Source: an uncultured Alistipes sp.
GTDB lineage: Bacteria; Bacteroidota; Bacteroidia; Bacteroidales; Rikenellaceae
Reading direction: 5' to 3'
Length of the DNA stretch: 64,000 nt
Assembly: GCA_900770635.1 (NCBI GenBank)
Contig: CAAGLB010000078.1
Location: 62,001 to 126,000, forward strand
The translations under genes and the position numbers were made by a program. Shown piece after piece: positions 41,036 through 49,843 of this stretch (within the stretch, counting starts at the first letter, position 1; every line of letters starts with the position of its first letter). The notes below the pieces were generated by a model that had not been told where the DNA came from, did no database searches, and was given only the letters and a program-made list of their open reading frames with translations.

Positions 41036-42985
41036 ATGGCTACTGAAAAATTGAACCTTACGGCTCCCGAGGAGCTTGTCGGCAATGTTGCCGAAGATGC
41101 GCAGACGACTTCTACGATCACTACCGAGACATCAACAACCGAGGCTCTTGATGCCGAACATCCCCACACTCAGTCGATGGGTGCCGAGTTTGCCGACGAG
41201 GAGGCAGCACTTGCCGCCGACGCAGCAGGACTACACATTGGCGACGAGACAAGCGAGGAAGAGGAGGCACAGCCCACAACAAACGACGACATCTCGGGAC
41301 TCGACGAGGCAGAGCTCGTAGCACTCTTCGCCTCGAAGATTGAGTCGGAGCCAGTGCAGACTTTGCGTTCAACAGTTGAGGCCATAAAAATAGCATTCTA
41401 CAAGCAGCACCGTGCAAAGGTGGAGGCCGAGAAGAAAGCCTTTATCGAGGCAGGTGGATCGGAGGAGGCATTCACCCCATCGGAGGATGCTTTCGAGCAG
41501 CGCTTCAAGGAGCTGTTCGCAATATATCGTGAGCAGCGTGACAAGCATATTGCCGAGATGGAGGCAGCAAAGGAGGAGAACCTCAAAATAAAGCTTCAGA
41601 TTATCGACGAGCTCAAGGAGTTGGTAAACTCTGACGAGACAATGACAACCACATTCACCCGTTTCCGTGAGTTGCAGACACGCTGGAAGGAGACAGGCCT
41701 TGTGCCACAGCAGAATGTGAAGGACTTGTGGGAGACATACAACCTCCATGTAGAGAACTTCTACAACTTCATAAAGATAAACAAGGAGCTTCGTGACCTC
41801 GACCTTAAGAAGAACTACGAGATAAAGCTATCGCTCTGCGAGCAGGCTGAGGCTCTCACCCTCGACAGCCAGATTGTCGAGTCGTTCCGCAAACTACAGA
41901 AGCTTCACGACGAGTGGCGTGAGACAGGCCCTGTGGCTATCGAGTTCAAGGAGACTCTATGGGAGCGCTTCAAGGAGGCATCGAGCCGCATCAACAAGCG
42001 CCACCAGGAGTATTTCGAGGGCATCAAGGCTGAGCAGACCAAGAACCTCGCACTCAAGAGCGAGCTCTGCGAGAAGGTGGAGGCATTCACCCAGCAGTCG
42101 ACACTATCACGCAAGGAGTGGAACAAGCTTAGCGACGAGTTGCTCGAGATACAGAAGATTTGGAAGACCATAGGCTATGCTCCAAAGAGGGACAACAACC
42201 GCATATATGAGCGTTTCCGTGCTGCATGCGACAAGTTCTTCGAGCTTAAACGTGAGTTCTACGCTGGCGTAAAGACCGAGATGGAGCACAACCTATCGCT
42301 CAAAGAGGAGTTGTGCGCCCAGGCCGAGGCATTGTCTGTATCGGAGGATTGGAAGCATGCCACAGACGAGCTTATCGCCCTTCAGGCAAAGTGGAAACAG
42401 GTGGGCCCTGTAGCACGTCGCCACTCAGATGCTATATGGAAGCGTTTCCGTGCTGCATGCGACAAGTTCTTCGAGCGCAAGGCAGCACACTTCTCGACTA
42501 TCGACTCGGAGCACGAGGAGAACCTCAAACTCAAGCAGGCACTCTTGGAGGAGATGCGTGCAGCAGATGTTAAGGCTGGTGGCTTCGACCTTATCAAGGA
42601 GTTCCAGCGCCGCTGGAGTCAGATTGGCTTTGTGCCTATCAAGCACAAGGATGCTTTGCAGAAGGAGTACAAAACTATTGTCGACTCGATGTTTGGCGTA
42701 CTTCGCTCATCGGAGCGTGACCGCTCGATGAACCGCTTTAAGGAGCGTGTGCAAAACATGAAGAGTGGTCAGCAGCTACGCTCGGAGCGTGAGAAGCTAT
42801 TCAACAAGGTGCGTCAGATGGAGCAAGACATTGCTACATTGGAGAACAACATAGGCTTCTTCTCGAAGTCGAAGAATGCCGATGCACTCATCGCTGACGT
42901 GCGTGAGAAGATTGAGCGCACAAAGCGTGACATGCAGCAGGTGATCGAGAAGATTAAGCTCATCGACCAGCAGGAGAACAACTAA
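41036..42985 (+). CDS. DUF349 repeat coiled-coil protein
   Basis: 649 aa. The first ~100 residues are acidic and disordered (ETSEEEEAQPTTNDD). The rest is helical, built from DUF349 repeats of about 70-75 residues. Two adjacent units show RFRAACDKFFELKREFYAGV and RFRAACDKFFERKAAHFSTI, and other units share W-K-x-T/V-G-x-V/A and a K-x-x-L/E-LCE-x-AE core. A coiled-coil tail (EKLFNKVRQMEQDIATLENN) ends the protein. Function unknown. Related proteins in Bacteroidota often lie by pyrG, as here (41 bases upstream). Cytoplasmic, no signal peptide. Confidence 0.88.
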   Translation: MATEKLNLTAPEELVGNVAEDAQTTSTITTETSTTEALDAEHPHTQSMGAEFADEEAALAADAAGLHIGDETSEEEEAQPTTNDDISGLDEAELVALFASKIESEPVQTLRSTVEAIKIAFYKQHRAKVEAEKKAFIEAGGSEEAFTPSEDAFEQRFKELFAIYREQRDKHIAEMEAAKEENLKIKLQIIDELKELVNSDETMTTTFTRFRELQTRWKETGLVPQQNVKDLWETYNLHVENFYNFIKINKELRDLDLKKNYEIKLSLCEQAEALTLDSQIVESFRKLQKLHDEWRETGPVAIEFKETLWERFKEASSRINKRHQEYFEGIKAEQTKNLALKSELCEKVEAFTQQSTLSRKEWNKLSDELLEIQKIWKTIGYAPKRDNNRIYERFRAACDKFFELKREFYAGVKTEMEHNLSLKEELCAQAEALSVSEDWKHATDELIALQAKWKQVGPVARRHSDAIWKRFRAACDKFFERKAAHFSTIDSEHEENLKLKQALLEEMRAADVKAGGFDLIKEFQRRWSQIGFVPIKHKDALQKEYKTIVDSMFGVLRSSERDRSMNRFKERVQNMKSGQQLRSEREKLFNKVRQMEQDIATLENNIGFFSKSKNADALIADVREKIERTKRDMQQVIEKIKLIDQQENN

Positions 42986-43026
42986 CGAAATTACGACTAA
43001 CAAAGAAGCACAAAAACATAGATGTT

Positions 43027-44652
43027 ATGAAACTATCTAAACCAAAGTACATTTTCGTGACTGGAGGCGTTGCCTCGTCATTGGGCAAGGGCATTATCTC
43101 TGCATCAATAGCACGCCTACTTCAGGCTCGTGGCTACTCGGTAACAATCCAGAAGCTCGATCCATACATCAATGTTGACCCAGGTACGCTCAACCCCTAT
43201 GAGCATGGCGAGTGCTATGTAACTGAGGATGGCACCGAGACCGACCTTGATTTGGGCCACTATGAGCGTTTTACCTCGATACAGACAACAAAGAACAACA
43301 ACGTTACCACAGGTAAGATCTATCAGTGTGTAATCGACAAGGAGCGTAGCGGTGAGTTCTTGGGTAAGACCGTGCAGGTTATCCCTCACATCACCGACGA
43401 GATTAAGCGTCGTGTGCAGCTACTTGGCGCAACAAAGAAGTACGACGTTATCATCACCGAGATTGGTGGTACTGTAGGTGATATCGAGTCGTTGCCATTC
43501 ATCGAGTCAGTACGTCAGCTTCGCTATCAGCTTGGCTACCAGAACACCGTGTTGGTGCACCTAACGCTCATTCCTTACATGGCAGCATCGGGCGAGCTTA
43601 AGACAAAGCCTACACAGCACTCTGTAAAGGAGCTCTTGTCATATGGTCTTCAGCCAGACATCCTCGTACTCCGCTCGGAGCACGTTCTTAGCGCCGACAT
43701 TCGTCGCAAGGTAGCCTTGTTCTGCAACGTAGCACCTGAGGCTGTTGTCGAGTCTATCGACGTGCCTACCATTTATGAGGTGCCTTTGCGCATGCACGCA
43801 CAGAACCTCGATGGCGTATTGCTCGAGAAGCTCGGCTTGGAGTCGGAGCAGGAGCCAGACATGACAGAGTGGGAGGCATTTGTTGAGCGCATCAAGAACC
43901 CTAAGAGCGTCGTAGATATCGCCTTGGTGGGTAAGTACACCGAGCTTCCTGATGCCTACAAATCAATCAGCGAGTCGTTCATTCACGCAGGTGCTGTAAA
44001 CGAGGTTAAGGTTAAGCTCCACTACGTGAACTCGGAGCGTCTAACGATAGACAACGTAAACGACTATCTCGGCAAGATGTCAGCAGTGATGGTTGCCCCA
44101 GGCTTCGGTAATCGTGGTATCGAGGGTAAGTTGGTTGCTGTGCGCTATGCTCGTGAGAATAATGTTCCATTCTTCGGCATCTGCCTCGGTATGCAGTGCG
44201 CCGTTATCGAGTACGCACGCAATGTCCTCGGCTGGGCTGACGCTAACTCGAGCGAGATGGCTCAGACAAAGCATGCTGTAATCGACCTCATGGAGGAGCA
44301 GAAGAAGGTTACAGCCAAGGGTGGCACAATGCGTCTTGGTGGCTATCCTTGTCACCTCGCTAAGGGCTCACGTGTAGAGGAGGCTTACGGCACTCAGGAT
44401 ATCGTTGAGCGTCACCGCCACCGCTACGAGTTCAACAGCTCGTTCCTTGCCGACTTCGAGGCTGCAGGCATGAAGGCTGTGGGCTTGAACCCTGACACAG
44501 GCCTTGTTGAGGTTGTCGAGGTTCCAGCACACCGTTGGTTTGTGGGTACTCAGTATCACCCTGAGTATCACTCAACAGCAGCTAACCCACACCCATTGTT
44601 CGTGCGTTTTGTGAAGGAGGCATTGGCATATCGTGACGAGAACAACAAATAA
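43027..44652 (+). CDS. pyrG: CTP synthase
   Basis: 541 aa. Synthetase half: KYIFVTGGVASSLGKGI (P-loop-like), QKLDPYINVDPGTLNPYEHG, and DYDVIITEIGGTVGDIES-type motif at KKYDVIITEIGGTVGDIESL. Glutaminase half (from ~290): MVAPGFGNRGIEG, FFGICLGMQCAVIEYAR with the nucleophile Cys, and QYHPEYHS with the catalytic His-Glu. It makes CTP from UTP, ATP and glutamine. It lies between the DUF349 gene and yidC on the same strand, 49 bases before yidC. Confidence 0.98.
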   Translation: MKLSKPKYIFVTGGVASSLGKGIISASIARLLQARGYSVTIQKLDPYINVDPGTLNPYEHGECYVTEDGTETDLDLGHYERFTSIQTTKNNNVTTGKIYQCVIDKERSGEFLGKTVQVIPHITDEIKRRVQLLGATKKYDVIITEIGGTVGDIESLPFIESVRQLRYQLGYQNTVLVHLTLIPYMAASGELKTKPTQHSVKELLSYGLQPDILVLRSEHVLSADIRRKVALFCNVAPEAVVESIDVPTIYEVPLRMHAQNLDGVLLEKLGLESEQEPDMTEWEAFVERIKNPKSVVDIALVGKYTELPDAYKSISESFIHAGAVNEVKVKLHYVNSERLTIDNVNDYLGKMSAVMVAPGFGNRGIEGKLVAVRYARENNVPFFGICLGMQCAVIEYARNVLGWADANSSEMAQTKHAVIDLMEEQKKVTAKGGTMRLGGYPCHLAKGSRVEEAYGTQDIVERHRHRYEFNSSFLADFEAAGMKAVGLNPDTGLVEVVEVPAHRWFVGTQYHPEYHSTAANPHPLFVRFVKEALAYRDENNK

Positions 44653-44701
44653 GAGAACAAAATACTCAATAATTCATAAAACTAAAGAGGTAAAAAATTA
44701 G

Positions 44702-46627
44702 ATGGATAAGAAGACGATTATTGGCCTTGTGCTGATGGTAGCAGTATTTGTCGGTTTCTCGTTCTACGAGAGCAAGCAAGCCGCAAAATACGACGAGTGG
44801 AAGAAGGGCCAAATTGAGATGCAGAGGGCTCTTGAGGAGCAGCAGAAGCAGGAGCGTATGGCAGAGGCTCAGCTAAGCCCCGAGAAGCGTGCCGAGCGTG
44901 ACTCGCTGGAGCTTGTGCGATTGACAAATGCCGAGCTCTACAAATATGGAGCAGAGCTCAAGGCTGCACGTGACGCTAAGGGCGAAGTGTTTAGCGTAGA
45001 GAATGACGTTATCAAGGTAGACTTCTCGACTAAGGGCGGTAAGATTGCCAACGTAACACTTCTCGACACACGCTATACACGCTATGCCGATGGCGAGCGC
45101 AACGAGCAGGTGGAGATGATGCAGCCCGAGCATGAGGCATTTGGCATCGAGCTTAAGTCGAAGATGGAGAATAGCACATTCTCGAGCGACGAGTTTACGT
45201 TCGACGTCGAGCAGCTCACGACAGAGGATGCTAAGGTTGTGCGCATGACACTTAACATGGCTGCGGATAGCTCGCTTACCTATGTATATAAGATATACAC
45301 CACAGGTAACCCAAGCCGTGACTATCTCATCGACTTCGACATCGTGCAGAACAACATAGCAAGCTACCTTAGCTCGAGCGAGGAGCTAAAGCTAAGATGG
45401 GCAAGCCGCACAAACAAGAATGAGCGTAGCTACCAGATGGAGAACCTCGCAACCAACATCGTCTACTTCGAGGAGGGCGACATGGAGACTTTCGACGCTT
45501 CGGGCGAGAAGGAGAGGTTGGAGAACATCAGCTGGTTGGCCTACAAGCAGCAGTATTTCACCTCAGCATTTATCTCGTCAGAGCCTTTTGCTGCCGATGC
45601 CGAGTTTAAGAACTCGACAAAGGAGGGCCAGGACTTTATGAAGGCCTTTACTTCGACAATAAGTCTGCCTATAAGCAAGGATAAGTCGACATACAACTTT
45701 GCCTTCTACTACGGTCCTAACGACCTTAAGGTGATGGAGGATGTTGAGTTTGGTGGCGAGAATGCACATATCGACGAGATCATACCTCTTGGTGGCTGGC
45801 TTATCGGCTGGGTAAACCGCTACGGTACTGTGCCTATCTTCCAGTGGCTCAGCAATCATGGCTTGGGCTTCGGCCTTATAATCCTCATTCTCACAATCCT
45901 CGTGAAGCTCGTCATCTTGCCGCTCACCTATAAGAGCTACATGTCAACAGCTAAGATGCGTGCTATACGTCCCGAGATGGAGGAGATTGCTAAGAAGTAT
46001 CCAAAACCTGACGATGCCATGAAGAAGCAGCAGGCTACGATGGAGCTATACCAGAAGGCGGGTATCAACCCTATGGGTGGCTGTCTACCATTGCTCATCC
46101 AGATGCCTATCTTGTGGGCGATGTTCCGCTTCTTCCCAGCAAGTATCGAGCTTCGTGGCGAGGGCTTCTTGTGGGCTAACGACCTGTCGTCATACGATAG
46201 CGTGCTACAGTTGCCTTTCAACATCCCATTCTATGGCGACCACGTGAGCTTGTTCGCCTTGCTCATGGCTGTGGCATTGTTCGGCTACTCGTTCCTTAGC
46301 TACAACCAGCAGGCAGCAACAACAGCAGGACAGCCAGGCGCTGGCATGATGAAGTTTATGATGGTCTACTTCATGCCACTCATGATGCTCTGCTTCATGA
46401 ATAGCTACTCGGCAGGTTTGTGCTACTACTACTTCCTCTCGCAGATGTTCACCATGATTATCATGTGGGCTATCCGCCGCACAGTGGACGACGAGAAGGT
46501 GCGTGCTAAGCTCTTGGCACACAAGCCCAAGAAGAAGTCACGCTTCCAGGAGCGCTACGAGGAGGCTTTGCGACAGCAGCAAGACCAGATAACAATCAAT
46601 CGTGAGCAGCGCCGCCAGAAGCGATAA
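44702..46627 (+). CDS. yidC: Membrane protein insertase YidC
   Basis: 641 aa, Gram-negative type. An N-terminal helix (TIIGLVLMVAVFVGFSFYES) is followed by a large periplasmic beta domain (about 70-350) and then five conserved C-terminal helices: FGLIILILTILVKLVILPLT, PMGGCLPLLIQMPILWAMFR, VSLFALLMAVALFGYSFLSY, MMVYFMPLMMLCFMNSYSAG. The motif KMRAIRPEMEEI is the coiled-coil C1 loop. The tail is Lys/Arg/Gln-rich and may contact the ribosome. It inserts inner membrane proteins alone or with SecYEG. Terminated at 46632-46665. Confidence 0.97.
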   Translation: MDKKTIIGLVLMVAVFVGFSFYESKQAAKYDEWKKGQIEMQRALEEQQKQERMAEAQLSPEKRAERDSLELVRLTNAELYKYGAELKAARDAKGEVFSVENDVIKVDFSTKGGKIANVTLLDTRYTRYADGERNEQVEMMQPEHEAFGIELKSKMENSTFSSDEFTFDVEQLTTEDAKVVRMTLNMAADSSLTYVYKIYTTGNPSRDYLIDFDIVQNNIASYLSSSEELKLRWASRTNKNERSYQMENLATNIVYFEEGDMETFDASGEKERLENISWLAYKQQYFTSAFISSEPFAADAEFKNSTKEGQDFMKAFTSTISLPISKDKSTYNFAFYYGPNDLKVMEDVEFGGENAHIDEIIPLGGWLIGWVNRYGTVPIFQWLSNHGLGFGLIILILTILVKLVILPLTYKSYMSTAKMRAIRPEMEEIAKKYPKPDDAMKKQQATMELYQKAGINPMGGCLPLLIQMPILWAMFRFFPASIELRGEGFLWANDLSSYDSVLQLPFNIPFYGDHVSLFALLMAVALFGYSFLSYNQQAATTAGQPGAGMMKFMMVYFMPLMMLCFMNSYSAGLCYYYFLSQMFTMIIMWAIRRTVDDEKVRAKLLAHKPKKKSRFQERYEEALRQQQDQITINREQRRQKR

Positions 46628-46631
46628 AAAG

Positions 46632-46665
46632 ATTGGGTGTTCCGTACGGGACACCTAATTTTTTT
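46632..46665 (+). terminator. Terminator after yidC
   Basis: ATTGGGTGTTCCGTAC pairs with GTACGGGACACCTAAT (G-T wobble tolerated) and is followed by seven T. Confidence 0.9.
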
Positions 46666-46700
46666 ATAAGGGACTGCATAGTAGCTGGTTTATATCGTAT

Positions 46701-46865
46701 GTCATTCTGAACGTAGTGAAGAATCTCTCAGCCGGAGAGAGTAGGTATCATGGGTAGAGTGGGGATGATGGGTAAAATAGGTAACGAAACTACCTATAGT
46801 ACCCTATATACCCACTAATACCCATATTACACCCTGCAAGATGTTTCGCATACGCTCAACATGAC
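46701..46865. repeat. GTCATTCTGAA...-type inverted repeat with GGGTA/TACCC core
   Basis: GTCATTCTGAACGTAGTGAA and GAATCT at the left correspond, inverted and degraded, to AGATGTTTCGCATACGCTCA and ACATGAC at the right. The inside has TATCATGGGTAGAGTGGGGA...ACTAATACCCATATTA, related to the repeats at 30609 and 52391. No ORF. Confidence 0.7.
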
Positions 46866-46893
46866 AGTCCAATTAGACTTATCATCGGAAATT

Positions 46894-46957
46894 AATTTTT
46901 GATTAGAAGGTAGTAGATACAACGCTCGACAAAAATCCCGACGATGGGCTGTACTCT
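46894..46957 (-). repeat. Half copy of the stop-codon hairpin element
   Basis: AATTTTTGATTAGAAGGTAG followed by TAGATACAACGCTCGACAAA..., running to GATGGGCTGTACT, i.e. exactly the left half up to the apical loop. The full copy 4 starts at the next base, so copy 4 appears to have replaced the right half. Confidence 0.8.
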
Positions 46958-47085
46958 AATTTTTGATTAGAAGTGTGCCGAGTGCTACACTCGGCAAAAA
47001 TGGTGACGATAGGTAGTACTGAAGTACGTCCCATTGTCACCATTTTTTGTTAGGGGCCGCAATCGACCACTTATCATCAAAAATT
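46958..47085 (-). repeat. Stop-codon hairpin element, copy 4 (behind the S24 repressor)
   Basis: 128 bp. Outer arms AATTTTTGAT / ATCAAAAATT (perfect and different in sequence from the other copies), inner stem AAAAATGGTGACGAT.../...TTGTCACCATTTTTT, apical GTAC-TGAA-GTAC. The AGAT loop is degraded here (AATC on one side). Edge inside the TAA stop of the repressor gene. Confidence 0.88.
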
Positions 47086-47764
47086 ACCCAATGGTGTGCA
47101 TGCGGACAGAGGCTTTAATTAAAGCTATGGCACGTATGCGGCTGATCTCAACCTCCTTGTCAGCATGATGCTGATTCTGGCTTACGAGCTTGACATAGCC
47201 TTCGTGCTCGGACTTCTGAACATACTTAACAGTGATATACTCCTCGCCATCAATCTCGATGGAGAGAAGATACATGTCGCCCCAAAAGACATCACGAACA
47301 TCGCTAAGCTGCTTATACAGAATAATATCGCCACTCTTGAGCAGCGGATACATCGAGTCGCCCTGAACATATATCGCACCATCGCACTTTGGCAAGTTAG
47401 GGATGTGGATGAAGTTGGCAGGGGTAATCTCGCTCTTAGCATCGAATATCGGCACAAGGCCCGCAGTACCCTCAATCGAGTAGAGAGGCACGCTCTGCAA
47501 CGGCAGCGACTTGTCGGTGCGGTGGATGTAGGCCGTCATATCGGGCTCGGCGTTAAACATCTTTCCCTCACCCGAATCCAACCAATCTGGGTTAATGTTC
47601 AAGTCTTGAACAAGGATGTTTTTGTTTCGCTGCGACAACCCAGCCTTACCTGTTTCGATCATCGAGAGTGCAGCCTTGCCAATGCCAAGTCGCTGAGCGA
47701 GTTGATCTTGAGTCATATTCAACTGCTTTCGCATAAGTCGAACACGCATTCCGACAGTTTCCAT
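47084..47764 (-). CDS. XRE-family transcriptional repressor with S24 (LexA/CI-like) peptidase domain
   Basis: 226 aa. The N-terminal helix-turn-helix (LNMTQDQLAQRLGIGKAALS, about 15-34) is followed by the S24 domain from about 95. This has YVQGDSMYPLLKSGDIILYK with the catalytic Ser and ITVKYVQKSEHEG with the Lys. An Ala-Gly pair (GTAGLV, near 79-84) could be the self-cleavage site. Proteins of this build repress prophage or SOS-type genes and are inactivated by RecA-stimulated self-cleavage. Promoters for it and the divergent small gene overlap at 47825-47845, like a lysogeny switch. Its stop overlaps a long-hairpin element. Confidence 0.9.
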   Translation of the reverse strand: METVGMRVRLMRKQLNMTQDQLAQRLGIGKAALSMIETGKAGLSQRNKNILVQDLNINPDWLDSGEGKMFNAEPDMTAYIHRTDKSLPLQSVPLYSIEGTAGLVPIFDAKSEITPANFIHIPNLPKCDGAIYVQGDSMYPLLKSGDIILYKQLSDVRDVFWGDMYLLSIEIDGEEYITVKYVQKSEHEGYVKLVSQNQHHADKEVEISRIRAIALIKASVRMHTIG

Positions 47765-47800
47765 ATAAAAAGATTTGATATTAAATTTTTGTACTAAACT

Positions 47801-47845
47801 ATTGACAAATCAAGTTATTGAACGTATATTTGTACCACAAAGTTA
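47801..47845. promoter_or_regulatory. Overlapping divergent promoters: repressor versus 96-aa ORF/terminase
   Basis: Plus strand: ATTG at 47801-47804, 20-base spacer, TATATTTG at 47825-47832. Minus strand: TAACTTTG at 47838-47845. The -7 boxes are five bases apart, so polymerases would exclude each other. The arms GATTTG (47772-47777) and CAAATC (47806-47811) form a distant inverted repeat that might be repressor sites. Confidence 0.5.
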
Positions 47846-47899
47846 AGCAATTTATTTTAAATTCCAATAATTTTATAACAAATTTACAAATAATCAACA

Positions 47900-48190
47900 A
47901 TGTACGAAGTTTCTCATCAACTATATCTTGAAGTATGGCAAAGATTGATGGACGAGATTGCAGGTCGTGAGTTCTTTGCTGGAAACGTAAGCGTGGTGGC
48001 GGGCAACGTAGACTGCAAGCTCACATGCACGCTCATCGTGGGCTACGACCAACTAAACGACGCAGGGTGCTCGGGAAGCATAGCATCGAAGATTACGCCC
48101 GTATGGTGGGAGTTTCACACCACCGAGGGCAACGAGGAGATGATCAACGACTTCTCGTTTCGAGAGATGTGCCAAGCAGCAGCCATCTAG
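47900..48190 (+). CDS. Small hypothetical protein next to terminase
   Basis: 96 aa. No membrane helix or signal peptide. Contains FFAGNVSVVAGNVDCKLTCT and PVWWEFHTTEGNEEMINDFS. I do not recognise a family. It is divergent from the S24 repressor gene, has a good promoter (TATATTTG, 68 bases upstream) and is followed after 116 bases by the terminase gene, so it most likely belongs to the same phage-derived unit. Confidence 0.6.
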   Translation: MYEVSHQLYLEVWQRLMDEIAGREFFAGNVSVVAGNVDCKLTCTLIVGYDQLNDAGCSGSIASKITPVWWEFHTTEGNEEMINDFSFREMCQAAAI

Positions 48191-48306
48191 CCCACCATCT
48201 TAAAAGGAGTTTGGCCCGTTCCCACCCCAAAGCGATGCCTTAGCCAAACTATAACATGGTGCCACACCGTCAGCATCGTGACGTGCACCACTAAACCCTA
48301 CATCCA

Positions 48307-49737
48307 ATGAACAATTTAGAACATTTAGGTGCGGAGTTCAGCTTCACGGACTTCGCACTAAGGGTATATCCCTTTCTTGAACTTAGCGAGTTTCATCGCA
48401 CCTACTACCGAATACTGGAGGCATACGCACATGGGCGAATACGCAAGCTCATAGTTTCTGTGCCACCACAACATGGCAAGAGCGTGGGGGCTACAACCCT
48501 ACTGCCTGCCTACATGCTTGGCCTCAACCCCGACATGCGCATAGCTATAGCCTCGTACTCGGGAACATTAGCCTCGAAATTTAACCGCCGTGTACAGCGA
48601 ATAATAGAGTCGAGGGAGTATGCCGAGATATTTCCCGACACAACCATCAAGCAGGGCACAAAGCCACTGGGATACATACGCACCTCGGACGAGGTGGAGA
48701 TTGTCGGCCACAAGGGCGAGCTGCTGTCGGTAGGCCGTGAAGGCTCGCTCACGGGCAACCGTGTAGACTGCTTCATTCTCGACGACCTATACAAAGATGC
48801 TATGGAGGCGCAGTCGCCTGTGGTGAGAGAGAACTGCTGGGAGTGGTACACCTCGGTGGTGCGCACACGCATGCACAACACCTCACGTGAGCTTATAGTC
48901 TTCACACGCTGGCACGAGGAGGACCTCATAGGCAAGCTTATGGAGACAGAGCGTGTGCGGCCACTAACATCGTTCGCCGACATTGACAAGGTGGAGGATG
49001 ACGAGTGGCTATACCTCAACTTCGAGGCTTTGAAGTCGTCGCCCGCAACCGAGATAGACCCACGCAGCGAGGGCGAGGCGCTATGGCCCGAGCAACACAG
49101 CAAGCAGCTGCTAATGACCAAACGTAGGCTCGATCCCCAGCGCTTCGAGGCGATGTATCAGGGACACCCTGCCTCGCACGAGGGGCTGCTCTATGGCAAC
49201 AACTTTCAGGTGTACGATACCCTGCCGCACGACATAATCAAGCGTAGCTGCTACACCGACACAGCAGACACGGGCGAGGACTACCTATGCTCGGTAGCCT
49301 ACTCGGTAGATACCGATGGCGTGATATACCTTAGCGATGTGGTATATACACAAGAGCCCATGGAGATTAGCGAGAAGCTCGTTGCGGCGATGCTCGTCAT
49401 GAACGACACACGCATAGCATACGTCGAGAGCAACAATGGCGGTCGAGGCTTTGCCCGTGCCTTACAGCGTCAAGTACCAAACACCAAGGTAGAGTGGTTT
49501 CATCAGAGTGGCAACAAGGAGGCACGCATATTGTCGAACTCGGCAACGGTGCTCCACACCCTACGCATGCCTAAGGGGTGGCATCTGTTGTGGCCCGAGT
49601 TCTACGCCCACCTGACCACCTTCAAACGACTCATCAGGGCCAACACCCACGACGATGCTGCCGACGCCATAACGGGCATTATAGAACGTGAGGTGGGTAG
49701 CACAAAGCCAAGATGGCAGAGGGCAAAGTTCTTGTAA
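48307..49737 (+). CDS. Phage terminase large subunit
   Basis: 476 aa. ATPase half: IVSVPPQHGKSVGATTLLPA (degenerate Walker A with GKS), IAIASYSGTLASKFNRRVQR, SVGREGSLTGNRVDCFILDD with the Walker B Asp-Asp in LDDLYKD, then ELIVFTRWHEEDLIGKL (coupling motif region). Nuclease half: SCYTDTADTGEDYLCSVAYS (first acidic residues), RIAYVESNNGGRGFARAL, and DAADAI near the C-terminus (last acidic residues). This enzyme packages viral DNA into procapsids. All motifs are intact, yet no portal, capsid, tail or small terminase gene is in the window, so it is an orphan. Confidence 0.93.
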   Translation: MNNLEHLGAEFSFTDFALRVYPFLELSEFHRTYYRILEAYAHGRIRKLIVSVPPQHGKSVGATTLLPAYMLGLNPDMRIAIASYSGTLASKFNRRVQRIIESREYAEIFPDTTIKQGTKPLGYIRTSDEVEIVGHKGELLSVGREGSLTGNRVDCFILDDLYKDAMEAQSPVVRENCWEWYTSVVRTRMHNTSRELIVFTRWHEEDLIGKLMETERVRPLTSFADIDKVEDDEWLYLNFEALKSSPATEIDPRSEGEALWPEQHSKQLLMTKRRLDPQRFEAMYQGHPASHEGLLYGNNFQVYDTLPHDIIKRSCYTDTADTGEDYLCSVAYSVDTDGVIYLSDVVYTQEPMEISEKLVAAMLVMNDTRIAYVESNNGGRGFARALQRQVPNTKVEWFHQSGNKEARILSNSATVLHTLRMPKGWHLLWPEFYAHLTTFKRLIRANTHDDAADAITGIIEREVGSTKPRWQRAKFL

Positions 49738-49782
49738 GCAAACAGACAAGGAGGGTCAAGAGCATCGGCCACCACACGACAG

Positions 49783-49821
49783 AAAAAGGGCCTGTACAAC
49801 CGACAAGGGTTGGACAGGCCC
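49783..49821 (-). terminator. Terminator of the DPP IV gene
   Basis: Minus strand: GGGCCTGTCCAACC pairs with GGTTGTACAGGCCC (one mismatch), followed by TTTTTCT. It lies between the convergent terminase and peptidase genes. Confidence 0.85.
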
Positions 49822-49843
49822 ATAGGTAGCAATATGCTAAATA

